Source: Frigididesulfovibrio sp031553235
Lineage (GTDB): Bacteria > Desulfobacterota > Desulfovibrionia > Desulfovibrionales > Desulfovibrionaceae
Length of the DNA stretch: 64,000 nt
Direction: 5' to 3'
NCBI GenBank assembly: GCA_031553235.1
Contig: JAVBLS010000002.1
Location: 34,375-98,374, forward strand
The notes under the pieces were generated by a model. It worked only from the letters and a program-made list of their open reading frames with translations, ran no database searches and was not told the origin of the DNA. The position numbers and the translations under genes are program-made. Of this stretch, positions 42,561 to 50,935 are shown piece by piece (position 1 is the stretch's first letter; every line of letters starts with the position of its first letter).

Positions 42561-45455
42561 CTACAGCACTCGGAGGATGGTCCAGTCACCCTTGGTGGCT
42601 TCTCGCTCAAGCGTCTGCCCGCCAAGGACGCAGGTACGCCCCTGGTCGTTGAGTTTTTCGAGCGCCTTGCCGAACTCGCGGAAGTGGTCCGGGGTGGTGG
42701 CAAAGATCTCGCGCCGCAATTGGGCCCGACCCTCTTCAGTATCGTTCTGCAGACGGCGGGCCAGGGCGGTGGAGCCTTTGGCGTCGGGCAACAGATAGGT
42801 GTCGAGTTCGCCCACGGCGCCAATAATCGCAGTGTCGAGTTCAAACTTGGACAAATTGTTGCGCTGCAACCACAAGGGTAGTTCTTCGTAAACCTTGAGG
42901 GTGGCAGCGACGTTCGGGTCGCGGTAGGAAGCCAGAAAAAAGGCCCCACTCAACCGGTCCAGACCGCAGACGCAGCCGTAGGCCCCGCCCTGCACCCGAA
43001 CTTTCTCCCAGAGATAGCCGGTGCGCAAATGCTTGAGAATCACCGCCGTGGAGCCGTGCCGGGCTGCCTGCAGGCCGGCAAGATTTACGCCCCGCCCCAC
43101 GTAGTTGACCTGGGCGGGCAGCAGCAGGGCCTCGGCAGGCGGCGCGACCACAAGCGGCACATCGGAGAGAGCGGGCGCGGCCCCGACGGGCAAGGAGGCG
43201 GCCAGGGCGCCTGCCAGAGCGCGCAGGCTCTCTTGCTGATCCGGCAGGGCGGTGACGTTCAGGGTCAGGCCGCCACGCAGGATCAAGGCGCGGCGCAGGT
43301 TTTCCAGCCGCAGGCGCACGGCCTGCGGCTCGCGCTCAAGCTCGCCGGCCAGGCGGCGCAGGAAAAAAAGTTGCTCAAGTCCATTCATATGCTCGGTCGC
43401 AGCCCCGGCCGCGCACAAGGAGGCCTTGAGCCGACCGGCCACGGCCTGGTGGCCCGAGGGGACCAGGCCGTGCTCCATGCCTGCCTTGTCTTCAAGGACC
43501 ATGCTGCGCAGGAGGCCAAGGTCGGAAAAATCCGGCTCCAGGAGCATTTCACCAAGCAGGTTGAAAAGATCCACGGTTTTGTCCGGCGCCGCCTTGCCGG
43601 AAAAGACCAGCCGGACCACGGCCCGGCCGTCGTCGGCGTGGGAAAGGGCCACGGGCGCAGCATCCAGGCCGCCGGTTTTGGCGGCCACGGCCATGTTCAG
43701 AGCAATGAAGTCGCGCTTGGCCGTGCCCATTTCGGTCATGGCCCGGCCGAGCAGGGGCAGCAGGGCCAGTTCGTCCGGGCTCAGAAAGCCGGCCTCAAAG
43801 GCCGCCTCCACATATGCGATGCCCGAGGTGGGCAGGGGGTGGAAAAGCAGGGGTGCGCCGCCGGCCTCGGCGTCGAGTGTGGGAATGTGCAGGTTTTCAG
43901 CAGGCAGATCGGCCACCTGCAGACGCGGGATGGCCGCCAGAGCCTGCGGCGAATCGGGCGTGGCCTGCAGGGCCAGCAGCTCTTTGGTGCGTCCGGCCAC
44001 GGCCGCGCGTTCGGCTGAGCCCATGGCAGCGGCCTTTTCAGCCAGTTCGGCGCGTTCCTCTTCTTCCTGGCGGGCGGCCAGATCGTTGTCCGGCTCCAGA
44101 ATGACCGTAACCCGGCCGGGGTTTTCCAGAAAAAGCCGGCGGATCAGTTGCTCAAACACCGGCTCGCCCTGGGCCAGACGGGCTTTGAGCCGGGCCAGCG
44201 GGGCCTCAAAGCGCAGGGGCAGGAAAGGATCGCCGCCATAAAGCCAGGTGGTCAGGCAGCGCAGCATTACAGAAAGGCCCACGGGGAAACGGCCGGTGTT
44301 GTTTTCGCGCAGGGAAAATTCCACGCTGTTCACAGCCGCTTCGACACTCTGGGCAGGCACCCCGCCCTCGGCCAGATCCGCCAGCCGGGCCAGGATCAAA
44401 GCTTCCACCTCAAGCACGCGGGCCGATTCAACGCCCTTGAGCCCCATGTCGAAGGCGGGCAGACGCAGTTCGGCCTCCAGTCCCTGGCCTGCCAGATCCT
44501 CGCCCAGGCCGGACTCCAACAGGGCTCGGCGCAGGGGCGAAGCGGGCAGGCCAAGCAGAATGTGCTCAAGAATACGCAACTCCAGAGCGGCTTCCATGTC
44601 CTCCAGCACATCCGGTCCGGGCCAGTTGACGGTCACCAGGGCCTTGTCGTCTTCCCCGGCGGCAAAAGGCACGCGGACCTGACGCGGGGCCGTGCCCACG
44701 GCCGGTCGGGCGATGCGCGCCGGGCGCTCGCCCCTGCCAAAGGGGGCAATGGCCTCGGCCGTGCGGCGCAGGCGCTCTTCCTCGGGGTCGTTGCCCCAGA
44801 AATAGAACAGAGCGTTGGCCGGATGGTAGCAGCGCTTGTGGAAATCGACAAAGGCCTCGTAGGTCAGGCTCGGAATGGCCTTGGGATCGCCGCCCGACTC
44901 CAGGGCATAGACCGAATCCGGGAACAGGGAGTGCAGGCTCCAGCGCCCGAGCACCGACTCGGGCGCGGAAAAGGCCCCCTTCATCTCGTTGTAGACCACG
45001 CCTTTGCGGAACAGCGGCGAGGCCTTGTCTTCGGCCTCCAGGTGATGGCCCTCCTGGGCGAAAATATCCTCGCTGATGCGCGGAAAAAACACGGCGTCCA
45101 GGTAAACGTCCATGAGGTTGTAAAAATCGGCGAGATTGGCGCTGGCCACCGGGTAACAGGTCTTGTCCGGATAAGTGAAGGCGTTCAGAAACGTCTGCAA
45201 CGAGCCCTTAAGCAGTTCCACAAAAGGCTCCCTGACCGGGTATTTGCGCGAACCGCAGAGCACCGAGTGTTCAAGAATGTGGGCCACGCCGCTCGAGTCA
45301 AAGGGGGGTGTGCAGAAGGACACGCCAAAGACCTTGTTTTCGTCGGCGTTGCAAAAAGAAAGCAGCTCCGCACCCGTGGCGTCGTGGCGCCAGAGTCGCG
45401 CCGTGGAGGAAAGTTCACTGATTTCAGTTTCGCTTATCAGGCTAAAGCCGTGCAT
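42561..45455 (-). CDS. M16 family zinc metallopeptidase (presequence-protease type)
   Basis: A 964-residue peptidase of the M16C type, built of two halves. The N-terminal half has the inverted zinc motif HILEH (VAHILEHSVLCGSRKYP) near residue 60 and the third ligand region GVVYNEMKGAFS near 155. The C-terminal half keeps the partner arginine/tyrosine region RVQGGAYGCVCG near 850. No signal peptide is seen, so a cytoplasmic oligopeptide-degrading role is likely. SD AGGAG precedes ATG 45455. It converges on ftsZ. Confidence 0.93.
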   Translation of the reverse strand: MHGFSLISETEISELSSTARLWRHDATGAELLSFCNADENKVFGVSFCTPPFDSSGVAHILEHSVLCGSRKYPVREPFVELLKGSLQTFLNAFTYPDKTCYPVASANLADFYNLMDVYLDAVFFPRISEDIFAQEGHHLEAEDKASPLFRKGVVYNEMKGAFSAPESVLGRWSLHSLFPDSVYALESGGDPKAIPSLTYEAFVDFHKRCYHPANALFYFWGNDPEEERLRRTAEAIAPFGRGERPARIARPAVGTAPRQVRVPFAAGEDDKALVTVNWPGPDVLEDMEAALELRILEHILLGLPASPLRRALLESGLGEDLAGQGLEAELRLPAFDMGLKGVESARVLEVEALILARLADLAEGGVPAQSVEAAVNSVEFSLRENNTGRFPVGLSVMLRCLTTWLYGGDPFLPLRFEAPLARLKARLAQGEPVFEQLIRRLFLENPGRVTVILEPDNDLAARQEEEERAELAEKAAAMGSAERAAVAGRTKELLALQATPDSPQALAAIPRLQVADLPAENLHIPTLDAEAGGAPLLFHPLPTSGIAYVEAAFEAGFLSPDELALLPLLGRAMTEMGTAKRDFIALNMAVAAKTGGLDAAPVALSHADDGRAVVRLVFSGKAAPDKTVDLFNLLGEMLLEPDFSDLGLLRSMVLEDKAGMEHGLVPSGHQAVAGRLKASLCAAGAATEHMNGLEQLFFLRRLAGELEREPQAVRLRLENLRRALILRGGLTLNVTALPDQQESLRALAGALAASLPVGAAPALSDVPLVVAPPAEALLLPAQVNYVGRGVNLAGLQAARHGSTAVILKHLRTGYLWEKVRVQGGAYGCVCGLDRLSGAFFLASYRDPNVAATLKVYEELPLWLQRNNLSKFELDTAIIGAVGELDTYLLPDAKGSTALARRLQNDTEEGRAQLRREIFATTPDHFREFGKALEKLNDQGRTCVLGGQTLEREATKGDWTILRVL

Positions 45456-45552
45456 GATCCGCTCCTGGCAGAGGATTTTTGAGCGTCAAAAAGGCTGAAG
45501 CACGCATAATGCCCCAGCCCGCCGCAATGGGCAATGCTTATCAGGACGTGAT

Positions 45553-45861
45553 TCAGGTTTTGACCACGGAGTTGTCCTCACCGGCAAAACCACACGGACA
45601 GTATGCGTCGGCCGCCGGATCATTGATCCATTCACCGCTGTCGAGCAGATAGCGAAAACGGTAATCGCGCCCGGCATCCAGGTCGAGCTCACGGGTGAAC
45701 GAACCATCTTTGCGCTGCTTCATCGGGGTCTGGTTTATTTTCCATTTGTTGAAGTCGCCCACAAGATGCACTCCGCCGGCATTACGGGCTTCTTCGGGGG
45801 AAAGGCCAAAGGTGACCTTGCATACCGGCTTGGTCTTCAAAAATTTTTTCTGCAGGGGCAT
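45553..45861 (-). CDS. Stand-alone CBM48/isoamylase N-terminal-like glycogen-binding protein
   Basis: A 102-residue protein consisting almost only of an early-set/CBM48 domain: VHLVGDFNKWKINQTPM, then ELDLDAGRDYRFRYLLDSGEWINDP and a short Cys-containing end (AYCPCGFAGEDNS). The same domain precedes glycogen branching enzymes and forms the AMPK glycogen-binding module. No catalytic domain follows. It may target a partner to glycogen. Start ATG 45861 has AAGGAA upstream. Confidence 0.85.
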   Translation of the reverse strand: MPLQKKFLKTKPVCKVTFGLSPEEARNAGGVHLVGDFNKWKINQTPMKQRKDGSFTRELDLDAGRDYRFRYLLDSGEWINDPAADAYCPCGFAGEDNSVVKT

Positions 45862-46096
45862 GGGTGTTTCCTTAAACCCGCACAGCGGGGAAAAAGGGGA
45901 ACGGCCCGAATGGGAAAAACGGGAGAGGGCGCAGGGAGCCGTCACAGTCGATTATTACATAGCAGGGTTATGAGAAAAAATAAAATAAGAAATATGATAC
46001 TCAATAATAACACAATTTTCCAGATATAGATACCACTGGAACGAAACATGCCGGCTTATGTGCTACCGCAAACCGATACAGCAGGAGTATGCAGAC

Positions 46097-46123
46097 CCTG
46101 CCGGCGCCGCACGTGCCGGCAGG
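46097..46123 (-). terminator. Hairpin after the small HTH/hypothetical unit
   Basis: The gap 45862-46184 has no gene. An inverted repeat CCTGCCGGC/GCCGGCAGG (46097-46105, 46115-46123) lies 60 bases beyond the stop of the 46185 gene on the minus strand. It has no T-run. The rest is AT-rich near 45950-46030, the likely promoter zone of the CBM48 gene. Confidence 0.4.
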
Positions 46124-46184
46124 CGAAGCCGACCCTGCCGACCGGCGGAAAAGAATGTTGGAGGACTATGCCGGGCGCCCAAGT

Positions 46185-46574
46185 TCAGCCGTTTACCGCA
46201 TACAGGGCTTCTTCAAAGGCCGGGCGCAGTTCCTCGGCCAGGGAGGGATCGATGCCGCACAGGCCGAAGACCGAAGCAAAAAGCAGATCCACCGGCACGG
46301 TCAGGCTCTGTCTGCCGTCGCTCATGCTGCACATATCGCCGTGGGGCCGCACGGTGTAGTTGCGGCGGGAGCGGCTTTCGCCGTCGCCGGAAACGATGGA
46401 ATAGACGTGGGCGCCGTCGTCGGTGACATACAGACGCAGGCGAGTGATGCCGGAACTGTCTTCATCGTAATAGGAGCTTTCGGAAAACAGCCTGCCCCGA
46501 AAGGACAGCTTTGCGCCGTTGTCGCCCTGCAACACCACGGATTCCGAAAAACCCGACATGGCCTTGGTGCTCAT
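46185..46574 (-). CDS. Conserved-looking hypothetical protein
   Basis: A 129-residue soluble protein of unknown family. It has no membrane segment. The sequence is mixed polar with beta-like alternation (GAKLSFRGRLFSESS, TRLRLYVTDDGAHVYSIV), suggesting a small beta-rich fold. SD GGGAGA precedes ATG 46574. It lies 23 bp after an excisionase-like DNA-binding gene and is probably co-transcribed with it. I cannot assign a function. Confidence 0.7.
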   Translation of the reverse strand: MSTKAMSGFSESVVLQGDNGAKLSFRGRLFSESSYYDEDSSGITRLRLYVTDDGAHVYSIVSGDGESRSRRNYTVRPHGDMCSMSDGRQSLTVPVDLLFASVFGLCGIDPSLAEELRPAFEEALYAVNG

Positions 46575-46597
46575 CCCGTCTCCCGTGGCGGACTTCG

Positions 46598-46912
46598 TCA
46601 GTCTTCCTTGCTCTCGCTCTGCAGCAGGGAAAGCTGTACGGAGGCCGCGCCGCTTTTTTTCTTTTTGCGTCTTGCGCCGGGTTTTTCTTCCCGGGCTTCT
46701 TCTTCGGTCTCTTCGGTTTTGGAGAACAGCTCTCCGCCGCCGCCGGCCTTCCAGAAGGCCTCCAGATCCGGGCGCGAAATGCGGTAGCCCCGCCCCAACT
46801 TGGCCGCCCGCAACTCGCCGTCACGAACGGCGCGGCGCAGGGTTTCGGGGTGGCAACTCAACAAAGCCGCCGCCTCGGCCAGGGTAAACGTGGTCTTGTT
46901 GACCAGGGCCAT
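46598..46912 (-). CDS. Excisionase/MerR-like helix-turn-helix DNA-binding protein
   Basis: A 104-residue protein. Residues 8-55 form a winged helix-turn-helix of the excisionase family (FTLAEAAALLSCHPETLRRA, then LGRGYRISRPDLEAFW). The second half is a charged linker with Glu- and Lys-rich stretches (TEETEEEAREEK, RRKKKKSG). SD AAGGA precedes ATG 46912. No phage or integrase gene is nearby, so it is more likely a local regulator of the following gene than a true excisionase. Confidence 0.82.
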   Translation of the reverse strand: MALVNKTTFTLAEAAALLSCHPETLRRAVRDGELRAAKLGRGYRISRPDLEAFWKAGGGGELFSKTEETEEEAREEKPGARRKKKKSGAASVQLSLLQSESKED

Positions 46913-47134
46913 CGCGTCGTCCTTTTTCAGGAATCATACCTTTTTCCAGCAACTATTGTCAACTCCATGCAACATAAATCAATATTTATGCCTTTTAAAT
47001 CATCCAAAACAACCGGAATCTGCTGCTCTCCTATTTGCTTTCTTCATGGCTGCTTCTCGCCGCTTTCGTTCGAACACCTCGGATTATATCCATTTACAAC
47101 CGAACGGAAGCGCTCAAAGCGGTCGAGAGCTGGA

Positions 47135-47258
47135 GCAATTTCATTTTGAAATTGCCTATGAAACCATATTGCCGACAAACTTCCGAACGAGTCCGCAAGT
47201 GGACCGCCGCTTGCGCGGTCGTCAGGGCTGATAAACATTTTCAATCTCATCAACCCAT
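47135..47258 (+). repeat. Structured intergenic repeat, copy A
   Basis: Starts with a 9-bp hairpin GCAATTTCA/TGAAATTGC (47135-47155), then the shared box CTATGAAACCATATTGCCG. A second hairpin (GCAAG at 47195-47199 with CTTGC at 47210-47214) and a third weak one (GGGCTGAT with ATCAACCC) follow. The gap 46913-47373 holds nothing else except AT-rich sequence around 46940-47100. Confidence 0.75.
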
Positions 47259-47373
47259 TCCGGCCCGAAGCTGCTCGATGAGAGCTCAGCTTTCAGGTTG
47301 CCTTCAACGGGAATTTAGGCTTATATTTCGGTGTCGACCAAAGACAGGAACACCGTTTTCTCCCGGAGGACGC

Positions 47374-47955
47374 ATGGAACTTGCAGCTTTGTACAAATGG
47401 ACCGCCATGATCAGCGGCGCGGCCTTTTTGCTGCAGTTGCTCGCCACCCTGTTCGGGTTTGATCATCTTTTCGGCGATCACGACACCTCGGGAGCGGACG
47501 GCGCCTTCACCGACGCCGGCGACGGTCATGGCTTCGGTTTCGGCCACACCTTTTTGTCCTTCCTGTCGGTGCGCAACGTGGTCTGCTTTCTGCTGGCCTT
47601 TTCCGTCACCGGCTATTACGGCCTGACTTCCTACAACCTGGACGGCCTGGCCTCTTTGCTCGGGGTGGTGGCCGGCGTGGCTCTGGTCTTTTTCAACATT
47701 TATATGATGCGCGCCCTTTCGGGCCTGAAACGCGACACCACGGTGTACGGGTCCGAACTTCCCGGCCGACACGCCACGGTGGTCTTCCCCGTGCTGCCCA
47801 GGCGCTCCGGCCAAGGCAAGGTCAACGTCACCGTGGACGGCCGGACCATGACCCTCTTCGCCCTGACCGACGAGCCCGAAGAACTGCCCCGCAACGCCGG
47901 GGTGGTTGTCGAACAGGTGCTTGAAGGCTGGGTGGTGCTGGTGCGCAAGCCCTAG
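47374..47955 (+). CDS. NfeD-like membrane protein of a flotillin operon
   Basis: A 193-residue inner-membrane protein with three or four hydrophobic segments: residues ~10-30, ~65-82 and ~88-112, including FLLAFSVTGYYGL and LLGVVAGVALVFFNIYMM. A small C-terminal beta domain follows (VYGSELPGRHATVVFPVLP to GWVVLVRKP) resembling the NfeD OB-fold. Proteins like this accompany flotillins in many bacteria. SD CGGAGGA precedes ATG 47374. First gene of a four-gene unit. Confidence 0.75.
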   Translation: MELAALYKWTAMISGAAFLLQLLATLFGFDHLFGDHDTSGADGAFTDAGDGHGFGFGHTFLSFLSVRNVVCFLLAFSVTGYYGLTSYNLDGLASLLGVVAGVALVFFNIYMMRALSGLKRDTTVYGSELPGRHATVVFPVLPRRSGQGKVNVTVDGRTMTLFALTDEPEELPRNAGVVVEQVLEGWVVLVRKP

Positions 47956-47965
47956 GCCGGAGTTC

Positions 47966-48496
47966 ATGTTCCGCCTGCTGTCGCTGCTCCTTGTAGTCGG
48001 CCTGTTCGCCGTTGTGGCCTGTTTCCGGGCCGTCCGGTCGAATCGGGCTCTGGTATTTTTCAGTCGGGACGAGAGCCCTGTGGTGCGGCGGGTGGTGTTC
48101 GCGGGTCTGGTCTTTGTCCCGCCTTGGCGTCGGGTGAAAACGCTCTATCTCGGGGCGGTCGGCCTTGAGCTTGGGGCCGAAGACCTGGGCCGGTCTGCGC
48201 CGTTGCACCGACCCCTGCGTTTTCTGGTGGGCGCGGACGTCCAAGGCCCCGGCTTGGAACGCGCGGCCGAGCGACTGGCCGGCTTGGAGGCTCCGGCTCT
48301 GGTCGATATTGCCCGCGCCGTGCTGCGCGGACGCTTACAGGGAGAGGCTCCCGGCCGGGCCTGGGAAGCCCGGCGTGAACAGATTCTGCGCGAAGACCTG
48401 CGTGTCGCCCTGGCGGCCAAGGGCTTGAAACTTTTCAGCTGCAACCTGGACGGCCTGTTCGCCGACCCAACCTCGGGCGCGGCCGGCCGGCCGTAA
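47966..48496 (+). CDS. Mini-SPFH protein (truncated flotillin relative)
   Basis: A 176-residue protein with an N-terminal signal-anchor (LLSLLLVVGLFAVVACF). The rest parallels the SPFH domain of the flotillin encoded just downstream: GLVFVPPWRRVKTLYLGAVG against GTVFVWPLIQTYAYLSLTPM, then RPLRFLVGADVQGPGLERAA against VPSRFTIGVSTDPEGMQNAA, and AKGLKLFSCNLDGLF against KIGLQLINVNITDI. The long coiled-coil flotillin half is missing. The relationship is inferred from this by-eye alignment. Start ATG 47966 has GGAG upstream. Confidence 0.6.
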   Translation: MFRLLSLLLVVGLFAVVACFRAVRSNRALVFFSRDESPVVRRVVFAGLVFVPPWRRVKTLYLGAVGLELGAEDLGRSAPLHRPLRFLVGADVQGPGLERAAERLAGLEAPALVDIARAVLRGRLQGEAPGRAWEARREQILREDLRVALAAKGLKLFSCNLDGLFADPTSGAAGRP

Positions 48497-48546
48497 CCAC
48501 AACCCCGGCGCGGCCCGGCCGCGACCCTTTCTCGGGAGCCCCCCTC

Positions 48547-50079
48547 ATGGATCAACTTTTCGACTTTTTCGGCATGGGCAGCCTGCTCGGCATCATCGTC
48601 ATTCTGGCCGGCCTGGGCGTTTTGCTGACGATCATGAAGCGCTACCATGTGGTGCCTTCGGACAAAATCATCGTCATCTCGGGCATGTTCTTCGGCAGCG
48701 ACCGGGCCAGCGCCAAGTGCCTGCACGGCGGCACGGTCTTTGTCTGGCCCCTGATCCAAACGTACGCCTACTTGAGCCTGACTCCCATGACCATTGAAAT
48801 TCCGCTGCGCAACGCCCTGTCGCGCCAAAATATCCGGGTCAACGTGCCTTCGCGCTTCACCATCGGCGTATCAACCGACCCCGAAGGCATGCAGAACGCC
48901 GCCGTGCGCCTGCTTTCCCTGAAAACAACGGAAGTGCAGGACAACGCCACTGACATCATCCTCGGCCAGTTGCGGGCCACCATCGCCACCATGGATATCG
49001 AGGAAATCAACGCCGACCGCGAAAAATTCGAGCGCAAGATCATGGAAAACGTGGAGTCCGAGCTGCGCAAGATCGGCCTGCAGTTGATCAACGTGAACAT
49101 CACCGACATCTCCGACGATTCCGGCTACATTGAGGCTCTTGGCAAAAAGAGCGCCAGCGAGGCCGTGAACCAGGCCAAGATCGACGTGGCCGAGCAACAG
49201 CGCCGTGGCGCGGCCGGTGAAGCCGTGGCCCAGAAGGAGCAACGCATCTCCGTGGCCGACTCCAACGCCAAAGCCGTCGAGGGCGAGAACCAGGCCCTGA
49301 TGGCCATGGCCCGCTCCAACGCGGACAGAAACGAGGTCGAGGCCGAGTCCAAGCGCCGGGCCGAAGCCGCCCAACTGGTCCAGAACGCCATGGCCAGCCG
49401 CGAAGGCTACGACGCCGAGCGCCAGGCCGAAGAAGCCCGCCAGGCGCGCGAAAAAGCCACCCGCGAGGCCAACGAACTGGTGCCCGCCCGGGTGGCCAAA
49501 GAGCGCGTGCTGGTGGAGGCTGAAGCTGAAGCCGGCCGCATGCAGCGCATCGCCGAGGGCGAAGCCCAGCGCATCCGCATTCTGGCCGAGGGCGAGGCCG
49601 CGCAGATCCAGACGCTTTCCGAAGCCGAAGCCGTGCGCCTGAAGAACATGGGCGCCGGCGAAGGTGAAAACACCCGCCTGAAACTTGAGGGCGAGGCCCT
49701 GGGCGTGCGGGCCATTCTGGAAAGCCGGGCCGAGGGTTTCCGCAAACTGGTGGAGGCCGCCGGGCACGACTCGCAGGCCGCGGCCATGCTTTTGCTTGCG
49801 GAAAAAGCTCCGGAGCTTTACAATATCCAGGCCGAAGCCATGAAGAACGTGCGCGTGGACAAGCTTACCGTAGTCGGCGGCCTGGGTGGCGCGGGCGGCG
49901 CGGAGAACCCCCTGGGGCGGGTGGCCTCAGACTATCTTTCTCTGCTGCCCTCCCTGCACGAAGGGGCCAAGACCTTCGGGCTGGACCTGCCCGCCATGAT
50001 GGGCAAGGCCGGCGCGGCCAAGGCCGAAACCTCCCGGCCCGAGGCATCCAGGCCCGAAACGTCCGGAAAAGACGCTTAA
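48547..50079 (+). CDS. Flotillin (SPFH-domain membrane microdomain protein)
   Basis: A 510-residue membrane protein. N-terminal hydrophobic span (about 13-31), SPFH/band-7 domain (~35-200, PSDKIIVISGMFFG to NVNITDISDDSGYIEALG), then a long Ala/Glu-rich coiled coil (~200-400) with EAQRI and EGEAA repeats, and a C-terminal tail ending in a short Thr/Ser/Arg/Pro/Glu repeat. Flotillins organise membrane microdomains. Position after NfeD-like and mini-SPFH genes supports one complex. Confidence 0.93.
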   Translation: MDQLFDFFGMGSLLGIIVILAGLGVLLTIMKRYHVVPSDKIIVISGMFFGSDRASAKCLHGGTVFVWPLIQTYAYLSLTPMTIEIPLRNALSRQNIRVNVPSRFTIGVSTDPEGMQNAAVRLLSLKTTEVQDNATDIILGQLRATIATMDIEEINADREKFERKIMENVESELRKIGLQLINVNITDISDDSGYIEALGKKSASEAVNQAKIDVAEQQRRGAAGEAVAQKEQRISVADSNAKAVEGENQALMAMARSNADRNEVEAESKRRAEAAQLVQNAMASREGYDAERQAEEARQAREKATREANELVPARVAKERVLVEAEAEAGRMQRIAEGEAQRIRILAEGEAAQIQTLSEAEAVRLKNMGAGEGENTRLKLEGEALGVRAILESRAEGFRKLVEAAGHDSQAAAMLLLAEKAPELYNIQAEAMKNVRVDKLTVVGGLGGAGGAENPLGRVASDYLSLLPSLHEGAKTFGLDLPAMMGKAGAAKAETSRPEASRPETSGKDA

Positions 50080-50093
50080 CCGGAGTAGCCGAT

Positions 50094-50915
50094 TTGATTG
50101 ACGGTACGTGCAAAAGGGCGGGAATCACCGCCCTTTTTTTTGCCCTGCTCCTCTGTGCGGCCCTTTTCAGCTGCGGCAACGATGATGCCGAAGACCCCGC
50201 CGCCGCCCTGGCCCCGGCCGAGCACGCCCTGGGCAAAGGCGACATTGCCGAGGCCGAGGCACTGTACGAGCGCTTTTTGCGTACCCACCCGGAAGGTCCG
50301 CTACGCCGCAAAGCCTGGGATCGCCTGCTGGAGATCACCCTGAACATCCGCCAGGACAAGGCCACTGCCCGGGAATACCTGGAAGTGATGCGCCTGGAGT
50401 ATGCCGAGCAGCCTGAAGACCTGCGCGCTGTGGAGCTGGCCCTGGCCGCCTTGTGCAACGCGCAGCGCGACGACGCCTGTGCCGTGCCCTTATGGGAAAA
50501 GTCGGCCGCCGACCCGTCCACCCCGGCCGAAGTCAAGGCCCCGGTCTACCGGGATCTGGCCGCCGCCTATATGCGCCGGCTGGAGTTCACCCCGGCCGTG
50601 GACGCCCTGCAGGCCTGCCTGGAACTGGAGGTGGGCGTGCCGGCCAAGGGCGAGTGCCTGTACGACATGGCCGAAATCAATATGTTGACCGAAGATCCGG
50701 CCGCGGCCGAGCGCAACCTGCGCACCCTGCTCAGCTGGTCGGCGGATCTTTCCGAAGATCTCCGGGTGCGTGCCGTGTTTCTTTTGGCCGACGTGGTCGA
50801 GCAGCGCGGCAGCAAGGCCGAGGCATTAAGCCTGTTTGAAGGCATCCGGGACAAATACCCCAATGCCAAAGTCGTGGAAATGCGCATCACCTCATTGAAA
50901 AACCAGAAGAAGTAA
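50094..50915 (+). CDS. TPR-repeat lipoprotein
   Basis: A 273-residue protein with a lipoprotein signal (hydrophobic stretch then lipobox LFSC, Cys 27). The remainder is helical with TPR-like units (EHALGKGDIAEAEALYERFL, VYRDLAAAYMRRLEFTPAVDAL, FLLADVVEQRGSKAEALSLFE). It is expected on the outer membrane or periplasmic face. The start is TTG 50094 with SD GGAG eight bases before; no better start is seen. It lies 14 bp after flotillin, likely the same operon. Confidence 0.8.
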   Translation: MIDGTCKRAGITALFFALLLCAALFSCGNDDAEDPAAALAPAEHALGKGDIAEAEALYERFLRTHPEGPLRRKAWDRLLEITLNIRQDKATAREYLEVMRLEYAEQPEDLRAVELALAALCNAQRDDACAVPLWEKSAADPSTPAEVKAPVYRDLAAAYMRRLEFTPAVDALQACLELEVGVPAKGECLYDMAEINMLTEDPAAAERNLRTLLSWSADLSEDLRVRAVFLLADVVEQRGSKAEALSLFEGIRDKYPNAKVVEMRITSLKNQKK

Positions 50916-50935
50916 TCGACGGAACGAGAAAGGCC

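Noticed and set aside
46598..46912. Excisionase-like gene as evidence of a prophage or integrative element
   Set aside because: No integrase, att-like repeats or phage genes are nearby; the domain is common in ordinary small regulators.
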